From Promethearchaeota archaeon (GTDB taxonomy: Archaea > Asgardarchaeota > Lokiarchaeia > Sigyniarchaeales > SOKP01), in NCBI GenBank assembly GCA_019057795.1, contig JAHLWS010000030.1, forward strand, positions 39,524 through 103,523: a stretch of DNA of 64,000 bases. Direction: 5' to 3'. Both the position numbers and the translations under genes were made by a program. Under the pieces are notes generated by a model that ran no database searches, was not told the DNA's origin, and saw only the letters and a program-made list of their open reading frames with translations. Positions 53,974 through 63,226 of this stretch are shown here, piece after piece. The first letter of the stretch is position 1, and each line of letters begins with the position of its first letter.

Positions 53974-54915
53974 TTAATGATATCTAATTCCTTTAAAATG
54001 CCCTAAGAACTTCGGTTCTCTTCTAAATTTTCTTATAATTGCGTTTATTCTTAAAATGCTTAGAATATACTCAGAAACAAAGAGTATGAAGAAAAATCTA
54101 ATTTTTTTCTTTATTCCTGTTTTAATTTTATTAATTTTGTTGAAATTTATTAAAAATAATATAAAAGGAAATGTGATTGATAAGATACTTGAAATAATTG
54201 TTAGAAAAATGATTTTTCTTCCATTTTGATGTATTTGAAAAAAAGCTGTAAACCACCGAGAATAATCCCTTATAAAATCGATTAAACAAGCAGGTCTCGG
54301 AGTAAAAACCCTGGCATCTTTAATAAATCCAATATTTATTTGATTCTTTTTTAATACCATTCCCATATAATAATCAACACCAGCAGTACTCTTATTAGTA
54401 AACAAATTATCTATACCAATATTTTCTAAAACTCTTCTTTTTAGAGTAATTGTTGATGCTCCAAATAACGAAGGTAGGTTTGCAGGATTTTTAGACCATA
54501 TTAATTTATTTATAATATAATAATCATACCAAAACCCTTTATTTATTAAGGGAAAGTAATTACAATTTACAACATCAAATTTTTTTAAAGATTTAGCAAT
54601 TTTTATCATCAAATTTGAAGATACAAGAGTATCTGCATCAATCAGAGTAATATATTCTCCTTTTGATGCGTTAATCCCTTTAATTAAAGCACCTGATTTG
54701 AAATCGCTTTTATTTTGCTTTAAAACAATTATGTTAGAGAAGTTAGGAAATTTTTGTATCTTACAGAGTTTAAAGGTTTTATCTTCTCCTCCTGCTACAA
54801 AAATAATTTCACTTAGCTTAAAAGGTAAGATTAATTTGCGGAGAGAATTACTAATTTTAGGAATTAGTTTTTCTTCATTCCATGCTGGTATTATAATTGA
54901 TATTGATGTTTTCAT
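53974..54915 (-). CDS. Membrane-anchored GT2 glycosyltransferase
   Basis: 313 residues. SIIIPAWNEEKLI near residues 7-19, FVAGGEDKTFKLC, GEYITLIDADTLVSSNLM (D-A-D metal site), FGASTITLKRRVLENIG and the TM-rich C-terminus: hydrophobic spans at about 233-255 and 270-290. Similar to the neighbouring gene at 54934 in topology, suggesting a duplicated pair. Likely a membrane-embedded transferase using a polyprenyl- or nucleotide-sugar donor. Confidence 0.82.
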   Translation of the reverse strand: MKTSISIIIPAWNEEKLIPKISNSLRKLILPFKLSEIIFVAGGEDKTFKLCKIQKFPNFSNIIVLKQNKSDFKSGALIKGINASKGEYITLIDADTLVSSNLMIKIAKSLKKFDVVNCNYFPLINKGFWYDYYIINKLIWSKNPANLPSLFGASTITLKRRVLENIGIDNLFTNKSTAGVDYYMGMVLKKNQINIGFIKDARVFTPRPACLIDFIRDYSRWFTAFFQIHQNGRKIIFLTIISSILSITFPFILFLINFNKINKIKTGIKKKIRFFFILFVSEYILSILRINAIIRKFRREPKFLGHFKGIRYH

Positions 54916-54933
54916 AGTTTCTTTTCATTTTCT

Positions 54934-55965
54934 CTAATGATACCATTTACGAAATCTTGGTCTTATATAACTTCTTATATTAATTATTCCAAAAACAAAA
55001 AACATCAAAGGAACAATTTTGAATGCCTTCCAATAACTAAAATTTGTCCCTAATTCAGCATTTACATTTTTAGCTTTCTTTTTCAATTCAAAATAGAATC
55101 CAATAATATAAAATATAAAAAACCCCATCCAAGGAGAAAATAAAATAAAAAGGATTATTAGAGATGAGTTCAAAAATAGAAACCAAAAAATAAATGCAAT
55201 AATAGGATAAAATAATTTAAAAAATCCTATTCCTAATAAAAATAAAAGCTTAGGAATATCCTTAAACTTAAGTTCAATAAATAAATCTCTTGCCCATCTA
55301 ACTCTATGATCAATGTATTTTTTCAAATTATCGGAATAATGTTCAGTATGAACATAAATATTACGAAAGAAGTAGAGATCTTCGCCTTTTTTATTAAATT
55401 CTATTCCCAGTATCTTGTCATCACCAGTTATAGAGACTGTTTCAAATTTTCCAATTTTGTTAAAAAAAATTTCACTTCTGAATGCCGAATTGCCACCCCA
55501 TAATTTATTTCCAATAATTACTTGACCGTCTTTAAAATTAATTAAATTATGACCAACTCTAATACGATTAAATTCAACAAGCGAATTTGTAATATGTTGG
55601 TAAGGCAGATTTAATCCTGTGATAATATTTATTCTTTTATCTTGAAAAATTTCATTTATATTTCTTAACCAGTGTTTTGGGTAGATACAATCAACATCAG
55701 TTATTATAATAATATCACCTTCAACCAGTTCTAATCCAATATTTAAACCTTCATTTTTTTTACCTTCTTTTCTCGTTAAAGCAGTTAATTTATTGGGATT
55801 TTTTGCTTGAATTTCCAATGATATTTCATAAGCTCTATCAGTTCCTCCAGCAATGCTTATAATTTGATAATTTTCATAATCATTTTGTAATATAGAATAA
55901 ATACAATTTCTTATATACTTTTCACCATTCCAAGAAGGAATCAATACTGATAACTTATAGTTCAT
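54934..55965 (-). CDS. Membrane-anchored GT2 glycosyltransferase
   Basis: 343 residues. VLIPSWNGEKYIRNCIYSIL near residues 7-26, SIAGGTDRAYEISLEI, IIITDVDCIYPKHWL (D-V-D metal site), GGNSAFRSEIFFNKIG, GDDKILGIEFNKKGE, and C-terminal DHRVRWARDLFIEL with the QxxRW-like acceptor motif (HRVRW) of processive or multi-pass GT2 enzymes. Two or three membrane spans follow (about 230-270 and 273-296). Its stop lies 18 bases before the start of the GT2 at 53974, so the two form an operon. Confidence 0.85.
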   Translation of the reverse strand: MNYKLSVLIPSWNGEKYIRNCIYSILQNDYENYQIISIAGGTDRAYEISLEIQAKNPNKLTALTRKEGKKNEGLNIGLELVEGDIIIITDVDCIYPKHWLRNINEIFQDKRINIITGLNLPYQHITNSLVEFNRIRVGHNLINFKDGQVIIGNKLWGGNSAFRSEIFFNKIGKFETVSITGDDKILGIEFNKKGEDLYFFRNIYVHTEHYSDNLKKYIDHRVRWARDLFIELKFKDIPKLLFLLGIGFFKLFYPIIAFIFWFLFLNSSLIILFILFSPWMGFFIFYIIGFYFELKKKAKNVNAELGTNFSYWKAFKIVPLMFFVFGIINIRSYIRPRFRKWYH

Positions 55966-55990
55966 ACCTTTAAACTTTAATTTTGAATGA

Positions 55991-56374
55991 TTATAATATT
56001 AAATTTTTTTTAATAAATTATGTAATTTAGTTGCTAAGTTCTGCGAATTAAATTCTAATAAATTAAGAAACCCTCCGTTATAATTAAATACTTCTAAAAT
56101 CTTCTCTATAAAATCTTCTGCTGTTGGATTTGCCAAGAAAAGATTTGGGAAATTTAATCTTTGAAGTTCTTCTAGATTTCGTACTTTTATTAATTTCTGG
56201 TGCAGGTAATTTCAGGCTCTCAAAAAAGATTTTTGACATAATATCGTAGTAATGTTAACATGTATGAATAAAATGAAGAGAGAATTCCAGATATTCATCA
56301 ACAATATTGATTAAAAGAGCTAATTTTATGAATTCTGGACGAGTTCCAGCAACTATCGCAACCTTGGTTAGCAT
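55991..56374 (-). pseudogene. Decayed fusion of a WecB 5' end and a GT4 3' end
   Basis: From an ATG at 56374 the minus strand encodes MLTKVAIVAGTRPEFIKLAL and IHTC (stop), HYYDIMSKIFFESLKLPAPE, matching the first 70 residues of the WecB at 58593 (GTRPEFIKLAPLIK, QHYDRNLSLKFFEDLDLPNPA). At about 56205 it changes frame into VRNLEELQRLNFPNLFLANP, TAEDFIEKILEVFNYNGGFL, matching the C-terminus of the GT4 at 57393. Intact wecB and GT4 sit adjacent, in this same order and orientation, 1.4 kb away. So this is a duplicated pair with the middle deleted, then eroded. The stop is at 55991. Confidence 0.85.
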
Positions 56375-56599
56375 TATAATTTACATAAAAAAAAATCAGG
56401 TAAAATCATTAATGGACTCGTTGAATACCTAAAAATTTTATTCCAATTCACTTTTAAATTTTTATAGTATTCATAATGTTTTTATAAATTGATATAAATA
56501 AATATTTTTTAATTAATTTATTGAAATAATTAAAAGATCAAGAAACTAAATAATAATTAATAAAATATAATTACTTTTAATCTGAAAAAAAAATCGAAT
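56375..56599. other. Short intergenic region upstream of rfbF
   Basis: About 225 AT-rich bases between the decayed WecB/GT4 remnant and rfbF. Contains TATA-like stretches around 56563-56570; no coding signal. Confidence 0.3.
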
Positions 56600-57373
56600 A
56601 TGAAAGTTATAATTTTAGCTGGTGGGTGGGGAACAAGACTAGGTCGTTATACAGAATTAATTCCAAAACCAATGATAAAAATTGGAACTAAACCGATTCT
56701 ATGGCATATTATGAAAATTTATTCTTATTATGGATATAATGAATTTATTATATGCTTAGGTGTAAAAGGAGATCAAATAAAGGATTTTTTTTATAATTAT
56801 AAATTAAGAAATAGTGACTATACTATTAATTTTGCTAATGGAAAAAAAGAATACCATAAGAAGCACAGTGAGACAGATTGGAAAATAACTTTAATCGATA
56901 CTGGTCTAAACACATTAAAAGGAGGAAGAATAAAAAGAGTTGAAAAATATTTAGATCCCGAAATGAATATGCTGACATACGGAGATGGAGTTTCGGATAT
57001 AAATATCAATAAGTTAGTTGATTTTCACAAATCGCATAACAAAATCATTACAATAACAGGTGTACAAGCACCTTCTCGTTTTGGAGAGCTTATCGAAAAA
57101 GATGGAAATGTAATATCTTTTAAAGAGAAACCTCGAACATCTACTGGTTTAATTAATGGGGGTTTCATGGTTTTTAACAATAAGCTTTTAGATTACTTAA
57201 CTCCTGATAAGAACTGTGATTATGAAAAAGGGCCATTGGAAGAATTATCAAAAATGGGAGAAGTAATGGTATATAAACATGAAGGAAACTGGGAATGCAT
57301 GGATCATGAGAGAGATTTAAAATATTTAAATGATTTATGGAATAATAATCAAGCTTTTTGGAAAGTTTGGTAA
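56600..57373 (+). CDS. rfbF: Glucose-1-phosphate cytidylyltransferase
   Basis: 257 residues. IILAGGWGTRLGRYTELIPKPM at about 4-25, NEFIICLGVKGDQIKDFFYN, the TDWKITLIDTGLNTLKGGRI signature, TYGDGVSDININ, and the C-terminal EGNWECMDHERDLKYLNDLW, all characteristic of RfbF, which makes CDP-glucose. Full length. The usual partner, CDP-glucose 4,6-dehydratase (RfbG), was not found in the window, nor other CDP-dideoxy-sugar genes, so it stands alone between the WecB remnant and a GT4 gene. Confidence 0.92.
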   Translation: MKVIILAGGWGTRLGRYTELIPKPMIKIGTKPILWHIMKIYSYYGYNEFIICLGVKGDQIKDFFYNYKLRNSDYTINFANGKKEYHKKHSETDWKITLIDTGLNTLKGGRIKRVEKYLDPEMNMLTYGDGVSDININKLVDFHKSHNKIITITGVQAPSRFGELIEKDGNVISFKEKPRTSTGLINGGFMVFNNKLLDYLTPDKNCDYEKGPLEELSKMGEVMVYKHEGNWECMDHERDLKYLNDLWNNNQAFWKVW

Positions 57374-57392
57374 AAAAAAAACTTATTTATTT

Positions 57393-58511
57393 TTAAATAT
57401 TTTTTAAGATTGCTTCAAGTTTGTTTGATAGGTATTTCCAATCATACTCCTTTAAATCTGGGAATGACCCATTATAATTTAGAGCATCTATAACTTTGTT
57501 CTGAAAATCTTGAGATGTCGGCTCAGCTAAAAAAATATTAGGAAAATTTAAACGCCGTAATTCTTCTAAATTAGTTGATACAACTGGTTTTGAAGCAGCA
57601 GTATATTCCATAACTTTTAATGGACAGGCGGAGTCATAATATCGGTTTTTTAAAGTAGGATTTAAACCTACATCGGTCATATAAAAATATTTCCTAATAT
57701 TTTCATAATCAATAAATCCCGTAAGAATAAAATCCTCTGGGTTTTTCCTTTTTAGAATATATTGTTTAATTATAGGATATCGAATTCCACCACCAACTAA
57801 TAACATTTTCGCATTTTGTACTTTTTTTTTAATTTCCGGGAAAATATCAATATAAAAAAGGGATTCAGAGATGTTAAGGCCAATAAGTGTTATGAATTTA
57901 TACTTTTTTCTTTTATTTTCATAATTATATGACTTATAAAAATCTAAATCAACGCCATTAGGTAGATATATTGCCTTTGATCTATAAGATGTTGGAATTG
58001 ATTCTATTAAAGTTTTTGATACACATAATATTTTTGTGGAATGTTTATAATAGTTTGAAAGTATTTTCGTATTTTCTATATTAGGATCAGAAAAATCGTG
58101 AAGAAAATCAACATAATCAAAAACTATTGGTATGTTAATATTAAAAGGAGGATACCCATGCAAATAATGGCTTGGTCCACAGAAAATAACCTCAATAGAG
58201 TAATCCTTTATAATTTTTTTTATTTTACTCCTAAAAATAGTATTATTTATTTTCAAAAAAGGTTTGAATCTTGTAAAGTATATATGTCTTATGTGATGAT
58301 GATAAATTCCATTTTCAAAAATGGTCCAATCCTCTAAAGAGTTGATTAAATTTTTTGGTTTAATAAAGCTCTTAATATTGTTTTGAAAAGGTTGAGTATG
58401 TTGAATAACGTGAATCTCGTGCTTTCCTTTTAGATTTTCTATTAGATGCTTATCGCGAGTTATCCCACCTCTATTTAGCCAAGTTTGATGCGGTATCCAT
58501 AGAAGATTCAT
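57393..58511 (-). CDS. GT4 family glycosyltransferase
   Basis: 372 residues. WIPHQTWLNRGGITRDKHLI starts the acceptor domain; IVFDYVDFLHDFSDPN and STKILCVSKTLIESIPTSYR precede the donor domain: FITLIGLNISESLFYIDIF, MLLVGGGIRYPII, FILTGFIDYENIRKYF, MTDVGLNPTLKNRYYDSACP, LKVMEYTAASKPVVSTNLEE. The C-terminal end is duplicated in the pseudogene at 55991-56374. Its start is 81 bases from the wecB stop, and both are on the minus strand. Confidence 0.85.
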   Translation of the reverse strand: MNLLWIPHQTWLNRGGITRDKHLIENLKGKHEIHVIQHTQPFQNNIKSFIKPKNLINSLEDWTIFENGIYHHHIRHIYFTRFKPFLKINNTIFRSKIKKIIKDYSIEVIFCGPSHYLHGYPPFNINIPIVFDYVDFLHDFSDPNIENTKILSNYYKHSTKILCVSKTLIESIPTSYRSKAIYLPNGVDLDFYKSYNYENKRKKYKFITLIGLNISESLFYIDIFPEIKKKVQNAKMLLVGGGIRYPIIKQYILKRKNPEDFILTGFIDYENIRKYFYMTDVGLNPTLKNRYYDSACPLKVMEYTAASKPVVSTNLEELRRLNFPNIFLAEPTSQDFQNKVIDALNYNGSFPDLKEYDWKYLSNKLEAILKNI

Positions 58512-58592
58512 GATTAATCAACTAAAAGTTTAACCTTGTTAGAATTAATGAATTAAGCTAATAAAGAATTATTATATTTTACATAAAATAAT

Positions 58593-59924
58593 TTAATTTG
58601 AATTTAAAAGAAGTTTATATTGGTTTCTAATTAATTTATGATCATATGGGAAACAAGGAGCACCTTTTACATTGAAAAGCATTTGTATTTTGACTCGATT
58701 AGCAATTTCATAATTTATAACCGTAATTGGTTCTTTTAAATGTTCAACCTCTATTAGATTTCGATTAGGAATTCTAGACCACAATTTTGATTGATCTAAA
58801 TTTAAAAGGTTTTTATTATACAGCTCCTTTATGATTTGGATAATTCTTTCCGAAGTTTTTCCATCCCCAAATGGGTTTTTTGTTGATTTTCCCTTAAGAT
58901 ATTCAGAATTTGTTTTTATTTTAAATATTTCAGACTTTAATTTATTCATGTCCATTCCAACTAAAACACTTGACCCATATTCTAAAGTTTCGGGTCTTTC
59001 GGTATTATTTCTTAGAGTTATGCATGGAACTCTCAAAATCAAAGCTTCTTCTTGAATTCCCCCCGAATCTGTAAGAACGCATAAAGATTTGGAAAAAATG
59101 CTATAGAAATCCAAATAACCCAAAGGTTCAGTTATTATAACATTTTCTAAATTTTCCAATTTATTATATAGCTTAAAATTTATGAGATTTTTTTTTGTTC
59201 GAGGATGAATTGGAAAAATAAACTGGAAATTGTTAAGGCTTTTAATAGTTTCAATAAATTTTTTTACATTTTCTCGAATATCAACATTAGCTGGACGATG
59301 TAATGTTATTAATATTATTGGTAAATTATTTTTGATATTTAATTTTTTAAATATTTTTGATTTCGTCTCCGATAATTCTCTTGTTTGTAATACTGAATCG
59401 ACAATCGTATTACCAACAATAAAAATTGACTCACGATCTACACCTTCAAAAAGTAAGTTTAAACCAGCTCTTTCCGTAGGAGCAAAGTGATACATTGAAC
59501 ATATACCTGTCACAATTCTATTAACTTCTTCAGGCATTTTTTTATCGAATGATCTGATACCCGCCTCAAGATGTAAAAAACACTTATTTAATTTTCTAGT
59601 TGCTAAAGAACTTGCTAATACTGTATTAGTATCACCTTGTGAAAGAATAATGTCTGGTTCTGTTTCTAATATAATTTTTTCTATTTCTTGCACTAGGAAT
59701 CCTATTTGGTAAGCATGAGTTCCAGAACCTACTTCTATATTAATTGCCGGATTTGGTAAATCTAAATCTTCAAAAAATTTTAAAGAAAGGTTCCTATCAT
59801 AATGTTGCCCACTATGTATTAAAATTAAATTAAATTGTCTATCCTCAACAATTAATTTAATCAAAGGAGCTAGTTTAATGAATTCTGGACGCGTTCCGGC
59901 TATAATCGCTATTCTAATTGACAT
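58593..59924 (-). CDS. wecB: UDP-N-acetylglucosamine 2-epimerase, non-hydrolysing, with C-terminal extension
   Basis: 443 residues. IAIIAGTRPEFIKLAPLIKL at the start, HSGQHYDRNLSLKFFEDL, SQGDTNTVLASSLATRKL, HLEAGIRSFDKKMPEEVNR, IVDSVLQT, ITLHRPANVD, LTDSGGIQEEALILRVPCI and NTERPETLEYGSS are all WecB motifs, giving UDP-ManNAc (or a 6-deoxy or acid derivative). The core ends near residue 368 (NPFGDGKTSERIIQ); about 74 extra residues follow (SRIPNRNLIEVEHLKEPITV, MLFNVKGAPCFPYD), which I cannot assign. No neighbouring UDP-ManNAc dehydrogenase was seen. Upstream, a GT4 lies 48 bases away. Confidence 0.9.
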   Translation of the reverse strand: MSIRIAIIAGTRPEFIKLAPLIKLIVEDRQFNLILIHSGQHYDRNLSLKFFEDLDLPNPAINIEVGSGTHAYQIGFLVQEIEKIILETEPDIILSQGDTNTVLASSLATRKLNKCFLHLEAGIRSFDKKMPEEVNRIVTGICSMYHFAPTERAGLNLLFEGVDRESIFIVGNTIVDSVLQTRELSETKSKIFKKLNIKNNLPIILITLHRPANVDIRENVKKFIETIKSLNNFQFIFPIHPRTKKNLINFKLYNKLENLENVIITEPLGYLDFYSIFSKSLCVLTDSGGIQEEALILRVPCITLRNNTERPETLEYGSSVLVGMDMNKLKSEIFKIKTNSEYLKGKSTKNPFGDGKTSERIIQIIKELYNKNLLNLDQSKLWSRIPNRNLIEVEHLKEPITVINYEIANRVKIQMLFNVKGAPCFPYDHKLIRNQYKLLLNSN

Positions 59925-59972
59925 AGTTAATTTTATCTGGAATTTATTTTAAGATTCTCTTTAATTTCAAAT

Positions 59973-61142
59973 CTATTTATTTAATTGATACAAATTTAAT
60001 ATTTTTTTGGCATATTCACTAAACTTTTTAGCAATTTCTAAAAAATCATACTTTTTTGCCTCTATAATCGAATTCTTTTTCAAATTTGTTAATTCCGCTT
60101 CGTTATTTAATAGTTTTAAGATCATTTGAGAAAGATCCTCATCATTATTTATTTTAAAAGTTATTCCAGCATTACCTATTATCTCCGACATTGGTGGTTT
60201 GTTAGCACAAATGACTGGTGTACCACTTGCCATGGATTCTAAAATCACTTGTCCAAAACCTTCTAATTCTGATGGAAATACAAAGATATCACTTGAAGCG
60301 TAGAATTGCATTAACTTATCTTGAGGGATAAAACCTAAAAATGTGGTATACTTTTGTATTTTTAATTTTTTAGATAATTGCTTACAATAGTCCCACATCA
60401 TGCCTTTCCCAATCAATACTAAATGAACATTCGGAAATTTATTAACAACGTTACTCATTGCTTTTAATAATAAAGGAATTCTCTTTCTTTTCAGAAATGG
60501 TCCAACACATAATAAAATCTTACCAGAATATTTTACTCTCAATTCTTTTGATTTGCTAGAGGGATTAAATCTGTTTGTATCAATACCAACGGGAATTATC
60601 TCGATGATTTCATTTTTTATTCCATAATTGTTAATCAATTCTTTTTTTGAGAAGTCTGAAATGGTTATTATTGCCCTGAGGCTCTTGAATTGAGCTCTTT
60701 CTAAAAGATGATAAAAATTTAAAGTTAAATAATCAATCCATGTATTTACATAATCGTAATGTAAAAAAGCAGTAATTATTGGAATTTTCTTTCTTTTTGA
60801 GATATAAGGAATTCCTATAGTTAAAGGCATGAAAATTATATCGGAATCTTTATAAAATTCAAAATTCCTTTTTCTAAATGCGTTTAATCCAAATGAGATA
60901 TAATTAAAATGAAATAATGACCCAATTTTGCCAAATAAGGCTTTTGTATCCTTAATCCTTAAAATTGGAATTCCTTCATAGTTATCATATTTCTTGCTCC
61001 CATTCCAAAAGGTCGTGACAATTTTGATTTTATGACCAAGTTTCTTTAAAGGTAATGCTAAACTTTTAATATAACTTTCTACTCCGGGTAGAATCCCTTG
61101 ATTAGGATATGGAAAAACAGGTGTAATTATTGTTATGTTCAT
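59973..61142 (-). CDS. GT4 family glycosyltransferase
   Basis: About 389 residues from the ATG at 61142 (MNITIITPVFPYPNQG); an upstream ATG at 61172 adds ten. N-terminal VESYIKSLALPLKKLGHKIK, then ITISDFSKKELINNYGI and IIPVGIDTNRFNP, and the donor domain with ILLCVGPFLKRKRIPLLLKA, VHLVLIGKGMMWDYCKQL, TFLGFIPQDKLMQFYASSDI, FVFPSELEGFGQVILESMAS. A standard GT4 of the capsule or O-antigen type. Minus-strand operon with wecB. Confidence 0.88.
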   Translation of the reverse strand: MNITIITPVFPYPNQGILPGVESYIKSLALPLKKLGHKIKIVTTFWNGSKKYDNYEGIPILRIKDTKALFGKIGSLFHFNYISFGLNAFRKRNFEFYKDSDIIFMPLTIGIPYISKRKKIPIITAFLHYDYVNTWIDYLTLNFYHLLERAQFKSLRAIITISDFSKKELINNYGIKNEIIEIIPVGIDTNRFNPSSKSKELRVKYSGKILLCVGPFLKRKRIPLLLKAMSNVVNKFPNVHLVLIGKGMMWDYCKQLSKKLKIQKYTTFLGFIPQDKLMQFYASSDIFVFPSELEGFGQVILESMASGTPVICANKPPMSEIIGNAGITFKINNDEDLSQMILKLLNNEAELTNLKKNSIIEAKKYDFLEIAKKFSEYAKKILNLYQLNK

Positions 61143-61276
61143 ATAATACTTTAAATATTGATTAAGCTTCAAAATATATTTTATTTAGCTGGAATATAGT
61201 GTTATTGGAAAATTATTCAAATAATTAAAACTTTTAGTAGAGGATTTAAACTTATAATAAAGTAAAGAGCCTTTAA

Positions 61277-61540
61277 TTATAATTCTAAATCTGAATTCTT
61301 TGAAAAGGGTAATTGATTATATTTATTCATTAATGGTACAATTTTGATAAAATTAGGTCTCGATCCTCTACTATTAAGATATTTTTTTATTGTACATGGA
61401 GTAAATTGATAAAGCTGATATGGAATATGAAGCGTATATGCATAATTCTTAAAGACTCTTATTTCAATTCCTGAAAAATCGGTTGATTTTTTAACTCCTT
61501 TCGCAGTTACTTGCTTTAAAAAGCTATTTTTCCTAAACAA
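61277..61540 (-). pseudogene. Methyltransferase C-terminal fragment
   Basis: About 87 residues from a TTG, in a frame open from a TAG near 61553. The stretch FKNYAYTLHIPYQLYQFTPC, TIKKYLNSRG and IKIVPLMNKYNQLPF resembles the end of Methyltransf_23-type enzymes (a His-Ile-Pro-Tyr-x-Leu-Tyr-x-Phe-Thr-Pro motif just before the last helix). No SAM-binding part is present. Only 25 bases separate it from the start of the flippase on the other strand. Another partial gene at a cassette boundary. Confidence 0.5.
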
Positions 61541-61564
61541 TCCATAAACCTATTTAAATATTTC

Positions 61565-63226
61565 ATGCTTTATACTATTATGAAGAAATTGAAAGGGGAT
61601 GAGGTAACAAATAAAGAATACTTAAATTTTACTCATGGTACAGCCTATTCCCTTCTTAATTATTATTCGATTTTTATCTTTCAGATAATCATTTCAGTTT
61701 TATTAGCAAGGTTACTCTCCCAAGAATTATGGGGTTTTTTAATATTGGCAACATCAATAATTGCGATTGTTCTTATTGTATTAAGGATGTTTCCTCCCTC
61801 ATTAGATCTAACTGTAATTTATTATATTCCAAAATATAAGATCCAAGAACAAAATTCGGAGTTAAGATCTTTTATTAAGAATTCAGTCATTTTAAAATTA
61901 CTTTTTACTATTCCTGTTTTTATTATTTGTATTTTTTTATTTTATTTTCTCTCATTTTTTTTTGAAATAAGTTTAAACTCGTATACGGATTTACTCTTAA
62001 TTCTTTCTCCTTTAATAATTATCACTGGTTTGGAATTAGTATTAAATTCAATTTACCGTGGTTTTAATAGGTTTAAAACTATATTTGAATTAACTTTAAT
62101 AAAATACATATTTTATATAAGTTCTCTAATTTTTCTAATTTTATTTAAAGAAAGCTCAACAGTCCAAGAGATTGCTCTTATAAATCTGATCACATCAGGA
62201 TTACCTTTTTTAATTAATTGTATTATTTTTTCCAGGCTTTACAAAGGTTTAGGACCAAAAAAGGAGTTTGAAACACCATTAAAAAGAACTTTATCGGAAA
62301 CTACGAAGCGAGGGACCCCTTTAGGTACTGCTATTGTAATAAATGAATTTTGGAAGGAAGTAGAATTTCAATCAATCGGGCTGTATGAATCTGGTTATGT
62401 AACAGGTTTCAATCTATCAAAATATTTTTCTCAAATTTCTTTAAATATCATGGCTTCTATTTCTGCACCTTTATTTACGTCTTTGGCAAATCTTAATGCC
62501 AAACAAAATTATGAGCAAATAAATAAAATATTTAATTACACATTTAAATATTCTTTATTTTTCTTACTTTTAATTTCGGGGGTTTTATTCTTTACAGCTG
62601 AATTTTTTCTTGATTTCCTTTACGGAGAAACATTTTTAATCTATACAGATGTAGTTAAACTTTATTTAATTTCTATCATTTTTGTAGTTCTAGGAAATAT
62701 ATTAGTACCTCTCTTAAATGTAAAGAATAAAGTTAACATAATACCTTTTTTAACTCTTTCTTATACAATAATAATCGCTCCATGTTTTTTGATTGGTTTA
62801 ATATATTTTGGGATAATAGGAGGGATGTATGGATTAATAATATCGAAATTAATTGTTTTTATCTTGCAAATAATAGTATGTTTTAAAATTGGAGGTGTAA
62901 GAATAAATTTTTCAAAGACTTTTATTCAATATGGGATATTCTTTTGTTCTTTAATAACGAGTATTATATTAGAAACTTTATTTTTTAAGAATTTCAGAAT
63001 CCTTTTTTTGAATAATTTAAATTTGTTAGTTTTTAATAAGTTACAATTTCTCTCATCATGCTGTTTTCTACTAATATATATTATTTTAACACTTTTCTTT
63101 AAAATTTTTTCTTATAAAGAAATTGAATATTTGGAAAATTTATTTTCTGAAGGAACGAAATTTCATTTAATTATCGCAAAGTTTTTAGGGAGCATCAAAA
63201 AAGGATCTAAAAGATTTAGGAATTAG
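61565..63226 (+). CDS. Wzx-like oligosaccharide flippase (MOP superfamily)
   Basis: 553 residues with about 12-14 hydrophobic spans, including 33-50, 60-77, 108-130, 140-160, 180-196, 200-216, 325-350, 360-385, 395-415 and 460-475. The N-terminus (HGTAYSLLNYYSIFIFQIII SVLLARLL) is typical of the polysaccharide biosynthesis flippase family, which moves lipid-linked oligosaccharides across the membrane. The first ATG gives MLYTIMKKLKGDEV; the ATG five codons later is an alternative. Together with the ABC-2 system at 10.9 kb, it offers a second export route. Converges with the partial GT4 downstream, overlapping by four bases. Confidence 0.85.
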   Translation: MLYTIMKKLKGDEVTNKEYLNFTHGTAYSLLNYYSIFIFQIIISVLLARLLSQELWGFLILATSIIAIVLIVLRMFPPSLDLTVIYYIPKYKIQEQNSELRSFIKNSVILKLLFTIPVFIICIFLFYFLSFFFEISLNSYTDLLLILSPLIIITGLELVLNSIYRGFNRFKTIFELTLIKYIFYISSLIFLILFKESSTVQEIALINLITSGLPFLINCIIFSRLYKGLGPKKEFETPLKRTLSETTKRGTPLGTAIVINEFWKEVEFQSIGLYESGYVTGFNLSKYFSQISLNIMASISAPLFTSLANLNAKQNYEQINKIFNYTFKYSLFFLLLISGVLFFTAEFFLDFLYGETFLIYTDVVKLYLISIIFVVLGNILVPLLNVKNKVNIIPFLTLSYTIIIAPCFLIGLIYFGIIGGMYGLIISKLIVFILQIIVCFKIGGVRINFSKTFIQYGIFFCSLITSIILETLFFKNFRILFLNNLNLLVFNKLQFLSSCCFLLIYIILTLFFKIFSYKEIEYLENLFSEGTKFHLIIAKFLGSIKKGSKRFRN

